64,000 nt of DNA from Fulvivirga imtechensis AK7 (GTDB lineage Bacteria > Bacteroidota > Bacteroidia > Cytophagales > Cyclobacteriaceae): assembly GCF_000331535.1 (NCBI RefSeq), contig NZ_AMZN01000069.1, forward strand, positions 1-64,000, in the 5' to 3' direction. Below are positions 19,838 through 30,925 of this stretch, one piece after another. The notes under the pieces were generated by a model. It searched no databases and was not told the origin of the DNA. It saw only the letters and a program-made list of their open reading frames with translations. Made by a program: the position numbers and the translations under genes. Numbering within the stretch: position 1 is the first letter of the stretch; every line of letters starts with the position of its first letter.

Positions 19838-21952
19838 ATGGCAAGAGATCTTAGACTAACGAGAAACATAGGTATCGCTGCACACATCGATGCTGGTAAA
19901 ACTACTACGACTGAGCGTATTCTATATTATACCGGAGTAAGCCACAAGATAGGAGAGGTACATGATGGTGCTGCTACTATGGATTGGATGGAGCAGGAGC
20001 AGGAAAGAGGTATTACTATTACTTCTGCCGCTACTACAGTATTCTGGCCTTACAAAGGCGATCAATATCATATTAATATAATCGATACTCCGGGACACGT
20101 TGACTTTACTGTTGAGGTGAACCGTTCTTTAAGAGTATTAGACGGTCTCGTTTTCCTTTTTAGCGCTGTTGATGGTGTTGAGCCTCAGTCAGAAACTAAC
20201 TGGAGACTAGCTGACAACTATAAAGTTGCCCGAATTGGTTTCGTGAATAAAATGGACCGTGATGGTGCCGATTTCCTTAACGTATGTAAGCAGGTAAAGG
20301 AAATGTTGGGTACTAAGTCTGTTCCTTTACAATTACCTATTGGTGCTGAAGCTACATTTAAAGGGGTGGTTGACCTTGTTGAAATGAAAGCCATGGTGTG
20401 GAATGAGGAAGATCTGGGTATGACCTATGAAACAATAGACATACCTGAAGATATGATGGAGGATGTTGAGCATTATAGAGAGCAACTATTGGAGTCTGTA
20501 GCGGAATACGATGAGACTCTGATGGAGAAATATTTTGAAGATCCTGAATCCATTTCAAGAGATGAAGTAGTGGCTGCTTTGAGAAAAGCTACTATCGATT
20601 TGGCTTTTGTGCCTATGCTTTGTGGATCTGCCTTCAAAAACAAAGGTGTACAGACTATGTTGAACTATGTAATGGAGTTGTTGCCTTCTCCATTAGACAG
20701 AGATAACATTGTAGGTACTAATCCTGATACAGAAGAAAAGACCTCAAGAAAACCTTCTCCTGATGCACCATTTGCAGCACTGGCATTTAAGATCGCAACG
20801 GATCCTTTCGTAGGAAGACTTTGTTTCGTAAGATCATATTCAGGATTGCTGGAGTCTGGTTCTTATGTGTTCAATACCAGAACCAATAAGAAAGAAAGAA
20901 TTTCGCGTATCTTTCAGATGCACGCGAACAAGCAAAATCAGATCGAAAGGCTACATGCCGGTGATATCGCTGCGGTAGTAGGTTTCAAAGATATTAAAAC
21001 AGGTGATACACTTTGTGACGAAGGACATAAGATTGTTCTTGAATCTATGGTATTCCCTGAGCCTGTAATCGGATATGCCATCGAGCCTAAAACTCAGGCT
21101 GATGTTGATAAAATGGGTATGGCTATTGCCAAACTCGTTGAAGAAGATCCTACACTACAGGTAAATACTGACGAAGAGACTGGACAAACTATCCTCAGAG
21201 GTATGGGTGAGCTTCACCTGGATATCATCATGGACCGTTTGAAGAGAGAATTCAAGGTAGAAGTAAACCAGGGAGCTCCTCAGGTGGCATACAAAGAAGC
21301 TATCACTACTTTAGTAGATCATAAAGAGGTTTACAAAAAGCAAACTGGTGGTAAGGGTAAATTTGCTGATATCGTATTCAAATTAAGCCCTGCTGATCCT
21401 GATGAAAACGGAGTGGTTAAACCAGGACTTCAATTCGTTAACGCCATCACTGGTGGTGTTATTCCTAAGGAATTCATCCCTGCAATACAGAAAGGCTTTG
21501 ACCAGTCTATGGTTAACGGTCCTTTGGCAGGTTATCCCCTTGAAGCCATGAAGGTTGAGCTTTACCACGGTAGCTACCACGATGTGGATTCTGATGCCCT
21601 GTCTTTCGAAATGGCTGCCAGACTTGGTTTCAAAGCTGCCGCCAGACAGGCCGGCCCTCAGTTGTTAGAGCCTATCATGAAGGTGGAAGTGCTTACTCCT
21701 GATGAATATACCGGATCTGTTACCGGTGACTTGAATAAGCGTAGAGGCTTAATGAAAGGTATGGATACCAGAGGTGGTGCTCAGGTTATAAAAGCGGATG
21801 TTCCTTTGGCGGAACTGTTCGGTTACGTAACTGACCTTAGGACTATTACCTCAGGACGTGCTACTGCAACATTGACATTCTCTCACTACGAGCCTGTTCC
21901 TAAGAACCTGGCTGATAAAGTTATCGAAGAAGTAAAAGGAGCAGCAGTTTAA
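19838..21952 (+). CDS. fusA: Elongation factor G
   Basis: EF-G is the GTPase that drives ribosomal translocation and, with RRF, recycling. The 704-residue product has the P-loop [19 protein letters not shown] near residue 17, switch [13 protein letters not shown] near 60, [21 protein letters not shown] near 86 and [10 protein letters not shown] near 140. It also has the domain IV loop region ([17 protein letters not shown] near 577). It is the only fusA in the window and sits in the classic S12-S7-EF-G order. Confidence 0.97.
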   Translation: MARDLRLTRNIGIAAHIDAGKTTTTERILYYTGVSHKIGEVHDGAATMDWMEQEQERGITITSAATTVFWPYKGDQYHINIIDTPGHVDFTVEVNRSLRVLDGLVFLFSAVDGVEPQSETNWRLADNYKVARIGFVNKMDRDGADFLNVCKQVKEMLGTKSVPLQLPIGAEATFKGVVDLVEMKAMVWNEEDLGMTYETIDIPEDMMEDVEHYREQLLESVAEYDETLMEKYFEDPESISRDEVVAALRKATIDLAFVPMLCGSAFKNKGVQTMLNYVMELLPSPLDRDNIVGTNPDTEEKTSRKPSPDAPFAALAFKIATDPFVGRLCFVRSYSGLLESGSYVFNTRTNKKERISRIFQMHANKQNQIERLHAGDIAAVVGFKDIKTGDTLCDEGHKIVLESMVFPEPVIGYAIEPKTQADVDKMGMAIAKLVEEDPTLQVNTDEETGQTILRGMGELHLDIIMDRLKREFKVEVNQGAPQVAYKEAITTLVDHKEVYKKQTGGKGKFADIVFKLSPADPDENGVVKPGLQFVNAITGGVIPKEFIPAIQKGFDQSMVNGPLAGYPLEAMKVELYHGSYHDVDSDALSFEMAARLGFKAAARQAGPQLLEPIMKVEVLTPDEYTGSVTGDLNKRRGLMKGMDTRGGAQVIKADVPLAELFGYVTDLRTITSGRATATLTFSHYEPVPKNLADKVIEEVKGAAV

Positions 21953-21964
21953 TTAATTAAAGTT

Positions 21965-22270
21965 ATGAATCAGAAAATAAGAATAAAACTTAAGTCATAC
22001 GATCACAACTTGGTAGACAAGTCTTCTGAGAAAATTGTGAGAGCTGTGAAAACAACTGGTGCGGTAGTGAGTGGACCAATTCCTCTTCCTACTATCAAGG
22101 AGAAGTTTACAGTATTGAGATCACCTCACGTAAACAAGAAATCCAGAGAGCAGTTTCAGCTTTGTACTTACAAAAGACTGGTAGATATCTACTCTAACAG
22201 CACTAAAACTGTTGACGCTCTGATGAAGCTTGAGCTTCCCAGCGGTGTAGACGTAGAGATCAAAGTTTAA
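21965..22270 (+). CDS. rpsJ: 30S ribosomal protein S10
   Basis: S10 is a 30S head protein that also pairs with NusB in antitermination. The 101-residue product shows [38 protein letters not shown] and [23 protein letters not shown] in consecutive blocks, as expected. It is 12 bp after fusA. In many bacteria rplC follows rpsJ; here a strong terminator follows instead and unrelated genes lie beyond, so the S10 operon is split at this point. Confidence 0.97.
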   Translation: MNQKIRIKLKSYDHNLVDKSSEKIVRAVKTTGAVVSGPIPLPTIKEKFTVLRSPHVNKKSREQFQLCTYKRLVDIYSNSTKTVDALMKLELPSGVDVEIKV

Positions 22271-22296
22271 GTACGCGAAAGACTTAAAATGAAATT

Positions 22297-22340
22297 AAGG
22301 CCATCACAATGTAAATTGTGCATGGCCTTTTGTGGTTTTT
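22297..22340 (+). terminator. Strong intrinsic terminator after rpsJ
   Basis: AAGGCCAT...ATGGCCTT with an inner CACAAT/ATTGTG stem (22297-22329) makes a long near-perfect hairpin followed by TTGTGGTTTTT. It closes the str operon. From 22341 to 22596 I see no gene, only short imperfect repeats (TTTCCCTTTTTCGT-like, and CTGACGCAGCAGAGC-like) and no further signal. Confidence 0.88.
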
Positions 22341-22596
22341 AAAGACGACTTTTCCCTTTTTCGTTTCTGATGCAGCTTTTCCTGACAGAGCCTTTCCTTT
22401 TTCGTCCTTCCTGACGCAGCAGAGCGGAGATCAGGAATCTCCCTGATTCGTGATACAGTATGAGATCCGGCTTCTGCCTCTGTTCTGGGGATCCTGAATA
22501 TTTTCTCCGTTGCTCTGCAAAAATTTCAGGATGACGCAGTAGTTTTATAATATTTAGAATGAATATGGGGTGGTTTTATGGACTTGGATTTGGGAA

Positions 22597-22956
22597 TTAC
22601 TGAGAGTTTTGCAGTTTGTCCAAATGAGCTTGTATTTCCTGGTATGAGTGGTTAATAATTTCGTTGGCTTGCTTTACGTCTTGTTCTATTTGATCGAAAT
22701 CACGCTTTTCTCTGGCAAGCAGTTGAATGTCCTTCAGCGCTTTAGCCAGATCAGTTATGCCTACAATTTGAGTGGTAGCAAACAGCGAATGAGCACTATT
22801 ATGAATGCCTTCCCAATCCTGCTCATCAGTACTTTTGAGCAAGCTTTGCAGTTGGGAGGATGAACTATTGAAATATCTTTTTAGACTTTGAATAATTAAT
22901 TCCTCATCATTATCAGTGAGTTCCTGCAAGTAAGTGAGATCGGTGTATTGCTTCAT
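22597..22956 (-). CDS. HPt domain protein
   Basis: This small histidine phosphotransfer protein would pass phosphate between receiver domains. The 119-residue product is a single helical HPt domain. It has the phospho-acceptor motif AHSLFATTQIVG with His56, a variant of AHxLKGxxxxxG in which the Lys-Gly pair is Phe-Ala. It lies downstream of the hybrid kinase on the same strand, with a family A repeat between, and is the likely partner of that kinase's receiver domain. Confidence 0.8.
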   Translation of the reverse strand: MKQYTDLTYLQELTDNDEELIIQSLKRYFNSSSSQLQSLLKSTDEQDWEGIHNSAHSLFATTQIVGITDLAKALKDIQLLAREKRDFDQIEQDVKQANEIINHSYQEIQAHLDKLQNSQ

Positions 22957-22968
22957 TTGATTTTAATT

Positions 22969-23116
22969 AGTGTTTGTATGAAAACTCTAAGTGGCTTTAA
23001 GAAAACGTTCCCGCCAAAGGGCGGGATGAAGTGCCAAAAAGCGGAGCGTACTGGGGTACGTGAGCATTTTTGGGACGAGCATAACGCAGACATTGGCGTG
23101 TTTTCCTATAGACACT
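22969..23116. repeat. Family A inverted-terminus repeat, copy 2
   Basis: This 148-bp element has ends AGTGTTTGTATGAAAAC and TGTTTTCCTATAGACACT, which are imperfect inverted repeats. Its interior shares GTACGTGAGCATTTTTGG and AACGCAGACATTGGCG with the copies near 62.4 and 62.6 kb. Its right end supplies the last codons and the TAG stop of the hybrid kinase gene (23106-23108). Confidence 0.85.
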
Positions 23117-24836
23117 GATTAAGAACTCTGTGTATACTGTTCAGGAGTTCCCTGACCTTGATCGGTTTGGTTATATAATCATCCATGCCGGCTTCAATGC
23201 ATTTTTCTTTTTCACCAACAAGTGCATGCGCTGTCATAGCTACAATAGGGATCTTATTTTTACCTTCATCAAAGGTACTTCTAATTTTCCTGGTAGCCTC
23301 GTATCCATCCATATTTGGCATTTGAATATCCATTAATATCAGATCATAGTGGTTGTTTTTCAGAGCATCAAGGGCTGCCAGTCCGTCTGGTGTTACATCT
23401 ACAATAGCCTTGTATTTGACAAGCAGCGATTGAATGAGGAATTGATTCAATTCATTGTCTTCCACCACCAGTATCTTAAGGTTGGTGATGTCACTTAGCG
23501 GTTCCTTTCCTTTATTACGGCCTGCGCCATCCTGTGTGGATACTTTTTTGAAGGGAATAGTAAAGGAAAACTCTGAGCCTATGTCTTCTTGGCTTTTGAC
23601 TGATACCCTTCCTTTTTGTAGTTCAACAAGAGATTTAACAATGGTCAAGCCCAACCCTGTACCACCGTATTTCCTTGTTGTGTCGCTGCTTGCCTGAGTG
23701 AAGCCTTCAAATATTGTATCTATTTTGTCTCCTGGTATGCCGATACCGGTATCCTTAACGGTAAAATTAAGATGTATTTCATCTTTCGATTCTTGTTCAA
23801 TTCCAATTTTCAGCTCTATTTTCCCATGTGGTGTGAACTTAACGGCATTGCTCAGCAGATTTAGCAGGATTTGGTTCAATCTGTATTTATCACCCGAAAC
23901 AGATGTGGGGACTTTTGAGTCTACCTGTTTTTCCAATTGTACCTTACTATTCTGACATCGATATGAAGTGATCTCCAGCACTTCATTAACCAGGTTTTCC
24001 AGGGAAAAAGTACGGTCCTCAAAGTCGATCATGCCAGCTTCTATTTTGCTGAAATCGAGGATGTCGTTAATCAATGAAAGTAAGGTATCGGAGGCGAAAT
24101 TGATGGAGTTAACATACTTAGTCTGATGTTCGGTAAGCGGGGTGTCCTTAAGTAATTGTGCCATTCCTATGATAGCATTCATGGGTGTCCTGATCTCATG
24201 GCTCATATTAGCCAGGAATTTATCTTTTTCCCTTGAAGCATTTTCCGCTTCATACTTAGCTTTGGTGAGTTCCGCTGTACGCTCTTTTACTCTTCGTTCC
24301 AAATTGTCATGGGCCTTTTTTAGATCTGCTTCTGCCTTTTCCCTTTCTGCAATTTCCTTTTGTAAAAGCTGGTTGGTATTGGCAAGTTCCTGGTTTTGAC
24401 GCTTGAGTTTTTCAAGCATCTCTTTAATTTCAGTAATATCATGAAGAGTGATTATACCACCGGTAACATTCCCTTCTTTGTCATGAATAGGTGTAATAAG
24501 AATTTCAAAGTAGCCCTCGCGTAGCTTATATTTCTTTTCTTTTAAATAAATATTACCGCCACTAAGTACTTCATAAAGAATATCTATGTCTTTTTTTCTG
24601 TCCAATTCAGGAAAGGCTTCGAAAATATCCATAGAAATAGCATCGTTTCTGCTAATGCCATAATGTAGTTCCATGATCCTGTTCCACTCGATTACCTGGA
24701 ATGACCTGTCAAAACCAATTAGCCCGTCTACATAGTTATTAAGAAGGGCTTCATTCAGGTTTTGATTTAATTCCGTTGCAGTTGGTTTATTCAAAATACG
24801 TTGATTTTTCGTTCCATTTCTAACATCTCCATTCAT
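23106..24836 (-). CDS. Hybrid histidine kinase (PAS-HisKA-HATPase-REC)
   Basis: This is a soluble hybrid sensor kinase of 576 residues with no membrane segment. In order: a PAS domain (about 28-135, [26 protein letters not shown]), a coiled coil rich in Lys/Glu (about 136-200), and HisKA with [21 protein letters not shown] (phospho-His about 211). A HATPase follows with [16 protein letters not shown] near 320 and DTGIGIP and [10 protein letters not shown] boxes, then a C-terminal receiver with [21 protein letters not shown] (Asp about 500). It probably passes phosphate to the HPt protein downstream. It is divergent from the chemoreceptor gene, and shared regulation is plausible. Confidence 0.94.
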   Translation of the reverse strand: MNGDVRNGTKNQRILNKPTATELNQNLNEALLNNYVDGLIGFDRSFQVIEWNRIMELHYGISRNDAISMDIFEAFPELDRKKDIDILYEVLSGGNIYLKEKKYKLREGYFEILITPIHDKEGNVTGGIITLHDITEIKEMLEKLKRQNQELANTNQLLQKEIAEREKAEADLKKAHDNLERRVKERTAELTKAKYEAENASREKDKFLANMSHEIRTPMNAIIGMAQLLKDTPLTEHQTKYVNSINFASDTLLSLINDILDFSKIEAGMIDFEDRTFSLENLVNEVLEITSYRCQNSKVQLEKQVDSKVPTSVSGDKYRLNQILLNLLSNAVKFTPHGKIELKIGIEQESKDEIHLNFTVKDTGIGIPGDKIDTIFEGFTQASSDTTRKYGGTGLGLTIVKSLVELQKGRVSVKSQEDIGSEFSFTIPFKKVSTQDGAGRNKGKEPLSDITNLKILVVEDNELNQFLIQSLLVKYKAIVDVTPDGLAALDALKNNHYDLILMDIQMPNMDGYEATRKIRSTFDEGKNKIPIVAMTAHALVGEKEKCIEAGMDDYITKPIKVRELLNSIHRVLNQCL

Positions 24837-24917
24837 AGGTAAATGAGTGTGGTGGTGATGGTAACTCTGTAATTTTCTTATATTTATATAAAGGCGTTTA
24901 AAAATTATTCCTCAACA

Positions 24918-24958
24918 TGTTGAACATTTCTTTTTGGAAAAAGTTTTAATGTTCAACA
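24918..24958. promoter_or_regulatory. Long inverted repeat upstream of the poly-HAMP receptor
   Basis: TGTTGAACATT (24918-24928) and AATGTTCAACA (24948-24958) are perfect inverted arms, with an inner CTTTTT-GG-AAAAAG palindrome (24930-24943). It lies 28 bp before the receptor start in the divergent gap and could be an operator or an RNA stem. Confidence 0.6.
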
Positions 24959-24985
24959 GAACTTTACTTACGACAATTTAAAAAA

Positions 24986-27900
24986 ATGGAATCTCCGAAG
25001 AAACCCGAAACTGAGAAAAGTACAGATAAAAGGTACGTACAATCTAAAAAAGAAGTTCCTGAAATAGATAATCACCAGAAAGACGATGATGAACCGATAA
25101 AATCTGGCAAATACAAAGCCTTTCCTGCTGCCGAACTTTACTCTATACCCATAAAGGAAACACTTAAGGACGAAGTATATGCTACCAAACAGCTAAACAA
25201 GATATTGTTTGCATTGGATGCTTTTAAGAAAGGGGATATATCCGTACGGTTGAATAAAGAGGAAGATGATATATTTTCTGAAATAGCCGAAGCATACAAC
25301 AGCATGGTGGAAATGATCTCCGGTGTGGGCGGTGAAGTGTCGAGGATATCAAAAGTGGCAGGTATTGAAGGTAACCTGACCGCACGGGCATCGGCTGAAA
25401 ATGCATCCGGATTTTGGAAGGACATCATCAACAATATTAATGGTTTGGTGGATTCCATTGCGGTACCGGTATTGGAAGTGGGTAAAGTTCTTAAAAATAT
25501 ATCGGGCGGTAATCTGTATGAGAAGTTTGAGATCCCCGTAACAGGAGACTTTAAGGTGATGGCGGAGACCATCAACCGAACCATTGATAATCTTAACCTT
25601 TTTGCAGGGGAAGTAACCCGTGTGGCCTTGGAAGTGGGTACCGAAGGTAAACTGGGTGGCCAGGCTACTGTACCCAATGTAGCCGGTGTATGGAAAGACC
25701 TGACCGACAATGTGAACCTTATGGCAAGTAACCTGACCAACCAGGTGCGGGATATTGCCAATGTGGCAACTGCGGTTGCTAAAGGTAATCTTACGAAAAA
25801 AGTGTCGGTTGATGTAAAAGGGGAGTTCCTGGTACTGAAGGAGAATATCAACCAGATGACCGATTCACTTAATACTTTCGCTGATGAGGTAATTCGTGTG
25901 GCTCGCGAGGTGGGTACTGAAGGAAACCTTGGAGGGCAGGCAAAAGTACCGGGCGTGGAAGGTGTATGGAAAGAACTAACGGAAAATGTAAATATAATGG
26001 CGAGCAACCTCACCTCCCAGGTGCGGGATATCGCCAAAGTTTCCACTGCTGTGGCCCAAGGCGACCTTACCCAGAAGATTACGGTGGACGTGAAGGGTGA
26101 GATAGCGGGCCTGAAGGAGAACATCAACAAAATGGTGGATTCGCTGAATATTTTCAGTAATGAGGTAACAAGGGTGGCCCGTGAAGTGGGTACTGAAGGA
26201 AAGCTGGGCGGCCAGGCTAATGTGCCCAATGTAGCCGGTGTTTGGAAGGACCTGACGGATAATGTGAATACCATGGCGAGCAACCTGACCAACCAGGTGC
26301 GGGATATTGCTAAAGTATCCTCGGCTGTTGCGCAGGGCGACCTTTCACAGAAAGTAGCGGTGGATGTAAAAGGCGAGATTGCCGATCTGAAGGAGTTTAT
26401 CAACAAGATGGTGGACTCTCTGAATATCTTCAGTAATGAGGTAACAAGGGTGGCGCGTGAAGTGGGTACCGAAGGAAAGCTGGGCGGCCAGGCTCACGTG
26501 CCTAACGTGGCCGGTGTATGGAAAGAGCTGACGGATAATGTAAATACCATGGCTCATAACCTGACGCTTCAGGTGCGGGATATTGCTGATGTCGCGATCG
26601 CGGTGGCGAAGGGGGATATGACCCAGAAAATTAAGGTAGATGCTAAAGGTGAGATTGCGGACTTGAAAGAGAACCTCAACCTGATGGTGGACTCCCTGAA
26701 TATATTCTCTGATGAGGTGACGAGAGTGGCGCGTGAAGTGGGTACCGAAGGAAAACTGGGCGGCCAGGCCAATGTGCCTAATGTAGCCGGTGTATGGAAG
26801 GAACTAACTGATAATGTAAATACCATGGCCAGTAACCTGACCCTTCAGGTGCGGGATATTGCTGATGTGGCAATTGCTGTGGCCAAGGGAGATATGACCC
26901 AGAAGATCACGGTGGATGTAAAGGGAGAGTTCCTGGAGCTGAAGGAATACCTTAACCAGATGGTGGATTCGCTGAACATATTCGCCAGTGAGGTAACTCG
27001 TGTGGCCCGTGAGGTAGGTACCGAGGGTAATCTTGGTGGTCAGGCGATCGTGCCTGGTGTCGAGGGCCTTTGGAAAGAATTAACAGACAATGTGAATACC
27101 ATGGCGAGTAACCTGACGGAGCAGGTACGGGATATTGCGAAAGTATCTACTGCTGTTGCAAAGGGTGATTTGACCAAGAAGATCACGGTGGATGTAAAAG
27201 GTGAGATCGCGGACCTTAAAGAAAATATCAACGGCATGGTGGACTCCCTGAATATTTTCAGTAATGAGGTAACTCGTGTGGCTCGGGAAGTGGGTACGGA
27301 GGGTAAATTGGGTGGTCAGGCCAACGTGCCGAATGTAGCGGGTGTATGGAAAGATCTTACCGATAACGTAAACACCATGGGTAGCAACCTGACTGCCCAG
27401 GTGCGGGATATCTCGCACGTAGCGACAGCGGTGGCCGAAGGTGACCTGAGCCAAAAAATTACGGTGGATGTAAAAGGAGAGATTGCCGATTTGAAGGACA
27501 ATATTAATAAAATGGTGGACTCCCTGAACGTGTTTGCGGAGGAGGTAACAAGGGTGGCCCGCGAGGTGGGTACGGAAGGGAAACTGGGAGGACAGGCCAA
27601 CGTACCGGCTGTGGAAGGTGTATGGAAGCACCTGACAGAGAATGTGAATATCATGGCGAATAACCTTACCACTCAGGTGCGGGGAATTGCCGGTGTGGCA
27701 ACAGCGGTTGCGAAAGGTGACCTTACCAAGAAGATCTCCGTAGATGTAAAAGGTGAAATAGCAGATTTGAAGGAGAACATCAACAAAATGGTGGACTCGC
27801 TGAACATATTTAGTAATGAGGTAACGCGTGTGGCCCGTGAGGTGGGTACAGAAGGAAAACTGGGCGGTCAGGCCAATGTGCCGGGTGTGGAAGGCATCTG

Positions 27901-29929
27901 GAAAGAACTAACCGTCAACGTGAATACCATGGCATCGAATCTGACCCTGCAGGTGCGGGATATTGCACAGGTAGCCACCGCGGTGGCGAGGGGCGATTTG
28001 ACTAAAAAGATCACGGTGGATGTAAACGGAGAGCTTGCCGTCTTAAAAGAAAACCTCAATAAGATGGTGGACTCCCTGAACGTATTCTCCAGCGAGGTAA
28101 CTCGTGTGGCCCGTGAGGTGGGTACAGAAGGAAAGCTGGGTGGTCAGGCGAATGTACCCGGTGTGGAGGGCGTATGGAAGCAACTCACTGAAAATGTGAA
28201 CATCATGGCGAACAACCTCACCACACAGGTGCGGGGTATTGTGAGTCTCGTTACGGCAGTATCGAAAGGTGATCTGACACAGAAATTTACCCTCGATGCC
28301 AGAGGGGAGGTGGCAGGGCTTGCAGAAACGATCAACTCGATGGTGACGATGCTGAACTCTCTGGCCAGGGAGGTCAGCAGGGTGGCGAGAGTAGCAGGTA
28401 CGGAAGGAAAACTGACGGAAAGGGTAGCGATGACCGATATCAGTGGAAGCTGGAAAGAGTTGGTAGATACGCTTAATAACCTTCTCGAGTCTATTGTATC
28501 CCCGGTACTGGAAGTAAGTCGGATAGTACGGGCGATATCAGAAGGAGACCTGACCCAGCGGGTGGAAATTGCAACAGCCGGTGATATTCAGTCGATGTCT
28601 AACGCTTTGAATACTGCCGTTAGCAACCTGAATACACTACTCCTCAACATCAATGAGAGCTCAATGGTGGTGGGTGAGTCATCTGAAGAGATGGCTGCCA
28701 AGGGGCTTGATATGAATGAAATTACGGTAAATGTGGCGCTTTCGATGCAAGCCATGGCCGAAGGTTCCAAAAACCAGGCAGGCAAGACTGACCAGGCCTT
28801 TAAATTGATCGAGGAAATTATGACCGGTACCGAGGAAACGGCCCATAAAGCGGAGATAGTAAACAATGCCGCGGCACTTGGTGAGAACACTTCTCAAATG
28901 GGTATGAAGACGGTTTCCCAGGTGGTAAAAAATATGGAACAGATCGCTTCATCTGCTGCCCTGACTGCCAAAACCATTGAAGTATTGAGTGAACGTTCTC
29001 AGGAGATATCCAAGTACCTGGGTGTAATCACAGACATTTCTGCTCAAACCAACCTACTGGCACTTAACGCTGCCATTGAGGCGGCCAGAGCCGGTGAGGC
29101 GGGTAAAGGTTTTGCCGTTGTGGCCGAGGAGATCAGAAAGCTTGCCGAAGGATCGAGGAAATCTGCTAATGAGATCGAAACCCTTGTGGCGGATGTGAAG
29201 AAAGATTCATCGTCAGCATCAGCGGCAATCGTAAACATGACCGAAATAGTGGAGAAAGGTAAGCAGGCTACGTTTGATGCTACCGAGGCCTTCGAAAACA
29301 TTGCTGATTCCAGTAGCAAAACCCTAAAAACAGCGGAGGATATCCGAATAGCGACTGAGTTACAGAAAAAGAAGATCTCAGATGTTGTTAAGTACGTGGA
29401 AGAAGTGGTGGATATTGCCGAGCAAACAGCAAATACCACTGAAGGTGTGGCCAGCACTGCACAGCAACTGTCGGCATCCATGGAAGAATTTACTGAGTCT
29501 AGCCAGAATATGAAATTTATTGCGGAAGACCTTCAAATGGGTATTAGCGCTTTCAAACTTTATCCTACACATGAGCGTGAGATACATCTTTCCCCCCATG
29601 CAATTCAGGCGCCCCCAAAAACCCTTTCGTTCAGAACACAACGCGAATTGACCGCAAGACGACAAATATCAAGTGTGCCGACTGTACTAAAAGGGACCTC
29701 AAGTAAACTAAAATCAACAGGGCCGAATAGAAAATTGCCTGTCGATAGCCCTTCAGTTGCAAAAAAAGAGACAATAGCGAAGAAAAAAGCTTCTGCTACA
29801 GGTACTAAAAAGACGGCAACAAAATCTGTTACAGCAAAGAGTACCTCAAGGAAGGAAGATGCCAGCAGCTCAAAGCCAACCTCCGGCACGAAGTCTACTT
29901 CGAATAAGAAATCAGGTAAAAGTAAATAG
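24986..29929 (+). CDS. Cytosolic poly-HAMP methyl-accepting chemotaxis protein
   Basis: This is a very large chemoreceptor of 1,647 residues without signal peptide or membrane span. After a charged N-terminus (1-70) come 13 canonical HAMP-like units of the type [18 protein letters not shown]. They alternate with divergent ones of the type [17 protein letters not shown]...[11 protein letters not shown], spanning about residues 75-1200. Ten central units repeat every 92 residues. The signalling hairpin follows (about 1210-1545), with the conserved tip [20 protein letters not shown] near 1352. The last ~75 residues are rich in Lys, Ser and Thr, resembling histone H1 tails. Poly-HAMP stretches are known from fungal group III kinases. 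It should signal to the CheW/CheA encoded downstream. Confidence 0.93.
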   Translation: MESPKKPETEKSTDKRYVQSKKEVPEIDNHQKDDDEPIKSGKYKAFPAAELYSIPIKETLKDEVYATKQLNKILFALDAFKKGDISVRLNKEEDDIFSEIAEAYNSMVEMISGVGGEVSRISKVAGIEGNLTARASAENASGFWKDIINNINGLVDSIAVPVLEVGKVLKNISGGNLYEKFEIPVTGDFKVMAETINRTIDNLNLFAGEVTRVALEVGTEGKLGGQATVPNVAGVWKDLTDNVNLMASNLTNQVRDIANVATAVAKGNLTKKVSVDVKGEFLVLKENINQMTDSLNTFADEVIRVAREVGTEGNLGGQAKVPGVEGVWKELTENVNIMASNLTSQVRDIAKVSTAVAQGDLTQKITVDVKGEIAGLKENINKMVDSLNIFSNEVTRVAREVGTEGKLGGQANVPNVAGVWKDLTDNVNTMASNLTNQVRDIAKVSSAVAQGDLSQKVAVDVKGEIADLKEFINKMVDSLNIFSNEVTRVAREVGTEGKLGGQAHVPNVAGVWKELTDNVNTMAHNLTLQVRDIADVAIAVAKGDMTQKIKVDAKGEIADLKENLNLMVDSLNIFSDEVTRVAREVGTEGKLGGQANVPNVAGVWKELTDNVNTMASNLTLQVRDIADVAIAVAKGDMTQKITVDVKGEFLELKEYLNQMVDSLNIFASEVTRVAREVGTEGNLGGQAIVPGVEGLWKELTDNVNTMASNLTEQVRDIAKVSTAVAKGDLTKKITVDVKGEIADLKENINGMVDSLNIFSNEVTRVAREVGTEGKLGGQANVPNVAGVWKDLTDNVNTMGSNLTAQVRDISHVATAVAEGDLSQKITVDVKGEIADLKDNINKMVDSLNVFAEEVTRVAREVGTEGKLGGQANVPAVEGVWKHLTENVNIMANNLTTQVRGIAGVATAVAKGDLTKKISVDVKGEIADLKENINKMVDSLNIFSNEVTRVAREVGTEGKLGGQANVPGVEGIWKELTVNVNTMASNLTLQVRDIAQVATAVARGDLTKKITVDVNGELAVLKENLNKMVDSLNVFSSEVTRVAREVGTEGKLGGQANVPGVEGVWKQLTENVNIMANNLTTQVRGIVSLVTAVSKGDLTQKFTLDARGEVAGLAETINSMVTMLNSLAREVSRVARVAGTEGKLTERVAMTDISGSWKELVDTLNNLLESIVSPVLEVSRIVRAISEGDLTQRVEIATAGDIQSMSNALNTAVSNLNTLLLNINESSMVVGESSEEMAAKGLDMNEITVNVALSMQAMAEGSKNQAGKTDQAFKLIEEIMTGTEETAHKAEIVNNAAALGENTSQMGMKTVSQVVKNMEQIASSAALTAKTIEVLSERSQEISKYLGVITDISAQTNLLALNAAIEAARAGEAGKGFAVVAEEIRKLAEGSRKSANEIETLVADVKKDSSSASAAIVNMTEIVEKGKQATFDATEAFENIADSSSKTLKTAEDIRIATELQKKKISDVVKYVEEVVDIAEQTANTTEGVASTAQQLSASMEEFTESSQNMKFIAEDLQMGISAFKLYPTHEREIHLSPHAIQAPPKTLSFRTQRELTARRQISSVPTVLKGTSSKLKSTGPNRKLPVDSPSVAKKETIAKKKASATGTKKTATKSVTAKSTSRKEDASSSKPTSGTKSTSNKKSGKSK
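25640..28400 (+). repeat. Ten 276-bp tandem units inside the receptor gene
   Basis: The GTATGGAAAG-type block recurs at about 25688, 25963, 26239, 26515, 26791, 27067, 27343, 27619, 27896 and 28171, a constant 276-bp step (92 codons). Units are highly alike at the DNA level and differ mostly at silent sites and in a few spacer codons, so the array is prone to unequal recombination. Confidence 0.92.
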
Positions 29930-29953
29930 GCTTAAATTTAAACCTGTGAAATT

Positions 29954-30481
29954 ATGGAAGATAAGGACAGCATCGCTTTAGTACAGGAAGGCAAAAGCAA
30001 GAAAAATGAGGTGCTTTATCAGTTTGTTACTTTCAAATTGGGCACGGAAGATTATGCAGTCAGTATTGAGCACGTAAAGGAGGTGACTATAACTCCGAAA
30101 ATCTCTAAAATGCCAAAGACCCCACCCTTCATTAAAGGCGTGGCCAGTGTGCGAGGCGACTTGATTGCTATTGTAGATCTTGAGGAGCGGTTTGACCTTA
30201 AGCCAGCCCTGAAAATAAAAGATGCCCCTATAGCTGATTCATTTACTATAGTTATAGATGCCGATACCTATACCATCGGTTTTATTGTAACAGAGATGCC
30301 AAATACGTTAGTACTTTCGGAATCCCAAATTAATCGTTCTGCCGATGTGATCGAGAAAGCCCGGTTAAAAAACAAATTCATTTCCGGACTGGGAAAAACT
30401 AATGATGGTGATCTGGTGATCTTATTAGATATATTAAAAGTATTGTCAGCAAAGGAAATAAGTCAGATTTCTTCGGTTTAA
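29954..30481 (+). CDS. cheW: CheW-like coupling protein
   Basis: CheW is an adaptor that links the receptor tip to CheA. The 175-residue product is a single CheW domain: QFVTFKLGTEDYAVSIEHVKEV near residue 25, KMPKTPPFIKGVASVRGDLIAIVDLEERF near 53, and an ISGLGKTNDGDLVILLDILKVL block near the end. It starts 24 bp after the receptor gene, in the same direction, and is likely co-transcribed. Confidence 0.93.
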   Translation: MEDKDSIALVQEGKSKKNEVLYQFVTFKLGTEDYAVSIEHVKEVTITPKISKMPKTPPFIKGVASVRGDLIAIVDLEERFDLKPALKIKDAPIADSFTIVIDADTYTIGFIVTEMPNTLVLSESQINRSADVIEKARLKNKFISGLGKTNDGDLVILLDILKVLSAKEISQISSV

Positions 30482-30538
30482 AATTTTGAATTGCCTGTTG
30501 CTGACATTAAATTAAAATCATAAAAAATATATATAGTC

Positions 30539-30925
30539 ATGAGTAAGAATATTTTAGTAGTAGATGATTCGTACTACATGAGAACGATCTTAAAGAATAT
30601 TCTTGAGGATGCGGGATATAATGTAGTGAATGAAGCAGCCAGTGGCCAGGATGCTCTAAAGGGCGTGGATGAGCAGCATGATAATCTCGACCTGGTAACG
30701 TTGGATCTGATTTTGCCCGACAATTCAGGTTTGGACGTTTTGAGATCTATAAAGGAGAAATATCCTGATCAGAATGTAGTTGTAGTAAGTGCGGTAGGAC
30801 AGAGCAGCATAGTAGAGCAGGCGATGGAAATTGGAGCCAGTGCCTATATTGTGAAACCATTTGATGAAGAAAAGGTAGTGGAGGTGGTGGGAGAAATTCT
30901 TGGTAATGAGATAAATAATGAATGA
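30539..30925 (+). CDS. CheY-like single-domain response regulator
   Basis: The product is a stand-alone receiver of 128 residues, the expected output of the local CheA. It has the acidic pair Asp9-Asp10 (ILVVDDSYYMR), the phospho-acceptor Asp56 in LVTLDLILPDNSG, the Ser of VVSAVG near 84 and the Lys of VKPF near 108. It has no output domain. Its last codons overlap the cheA start by 8 bp, so the two are translationally coupled. Confidence 0.94.
   Translation: MSKNILVVDDSYYMRTILKNILEDAGYNVVNEAASGQDALKGVDEQHDNLDLVTLDLILPDNSGLDVLRSIKEKYPDQNVVVVSAVGQSSIVEQAMEIGASAYIVKPFDEEKVVEVVGEILGNEINNE

Noticed and set aside
25138-28335. Long minus-strand open frames opposite the poly-HAMP gene
   Set aside because: They recur with the 276-bp unit and are mirror frames of a strongly supported gene, rich in Ser/Thr/Phe as expected of antisense frames.
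25640-28400. CRISPR-like or satellite array
   Set aside because: The 276-bp periodicity is explained by repeated HAMP coding units in one open frame.
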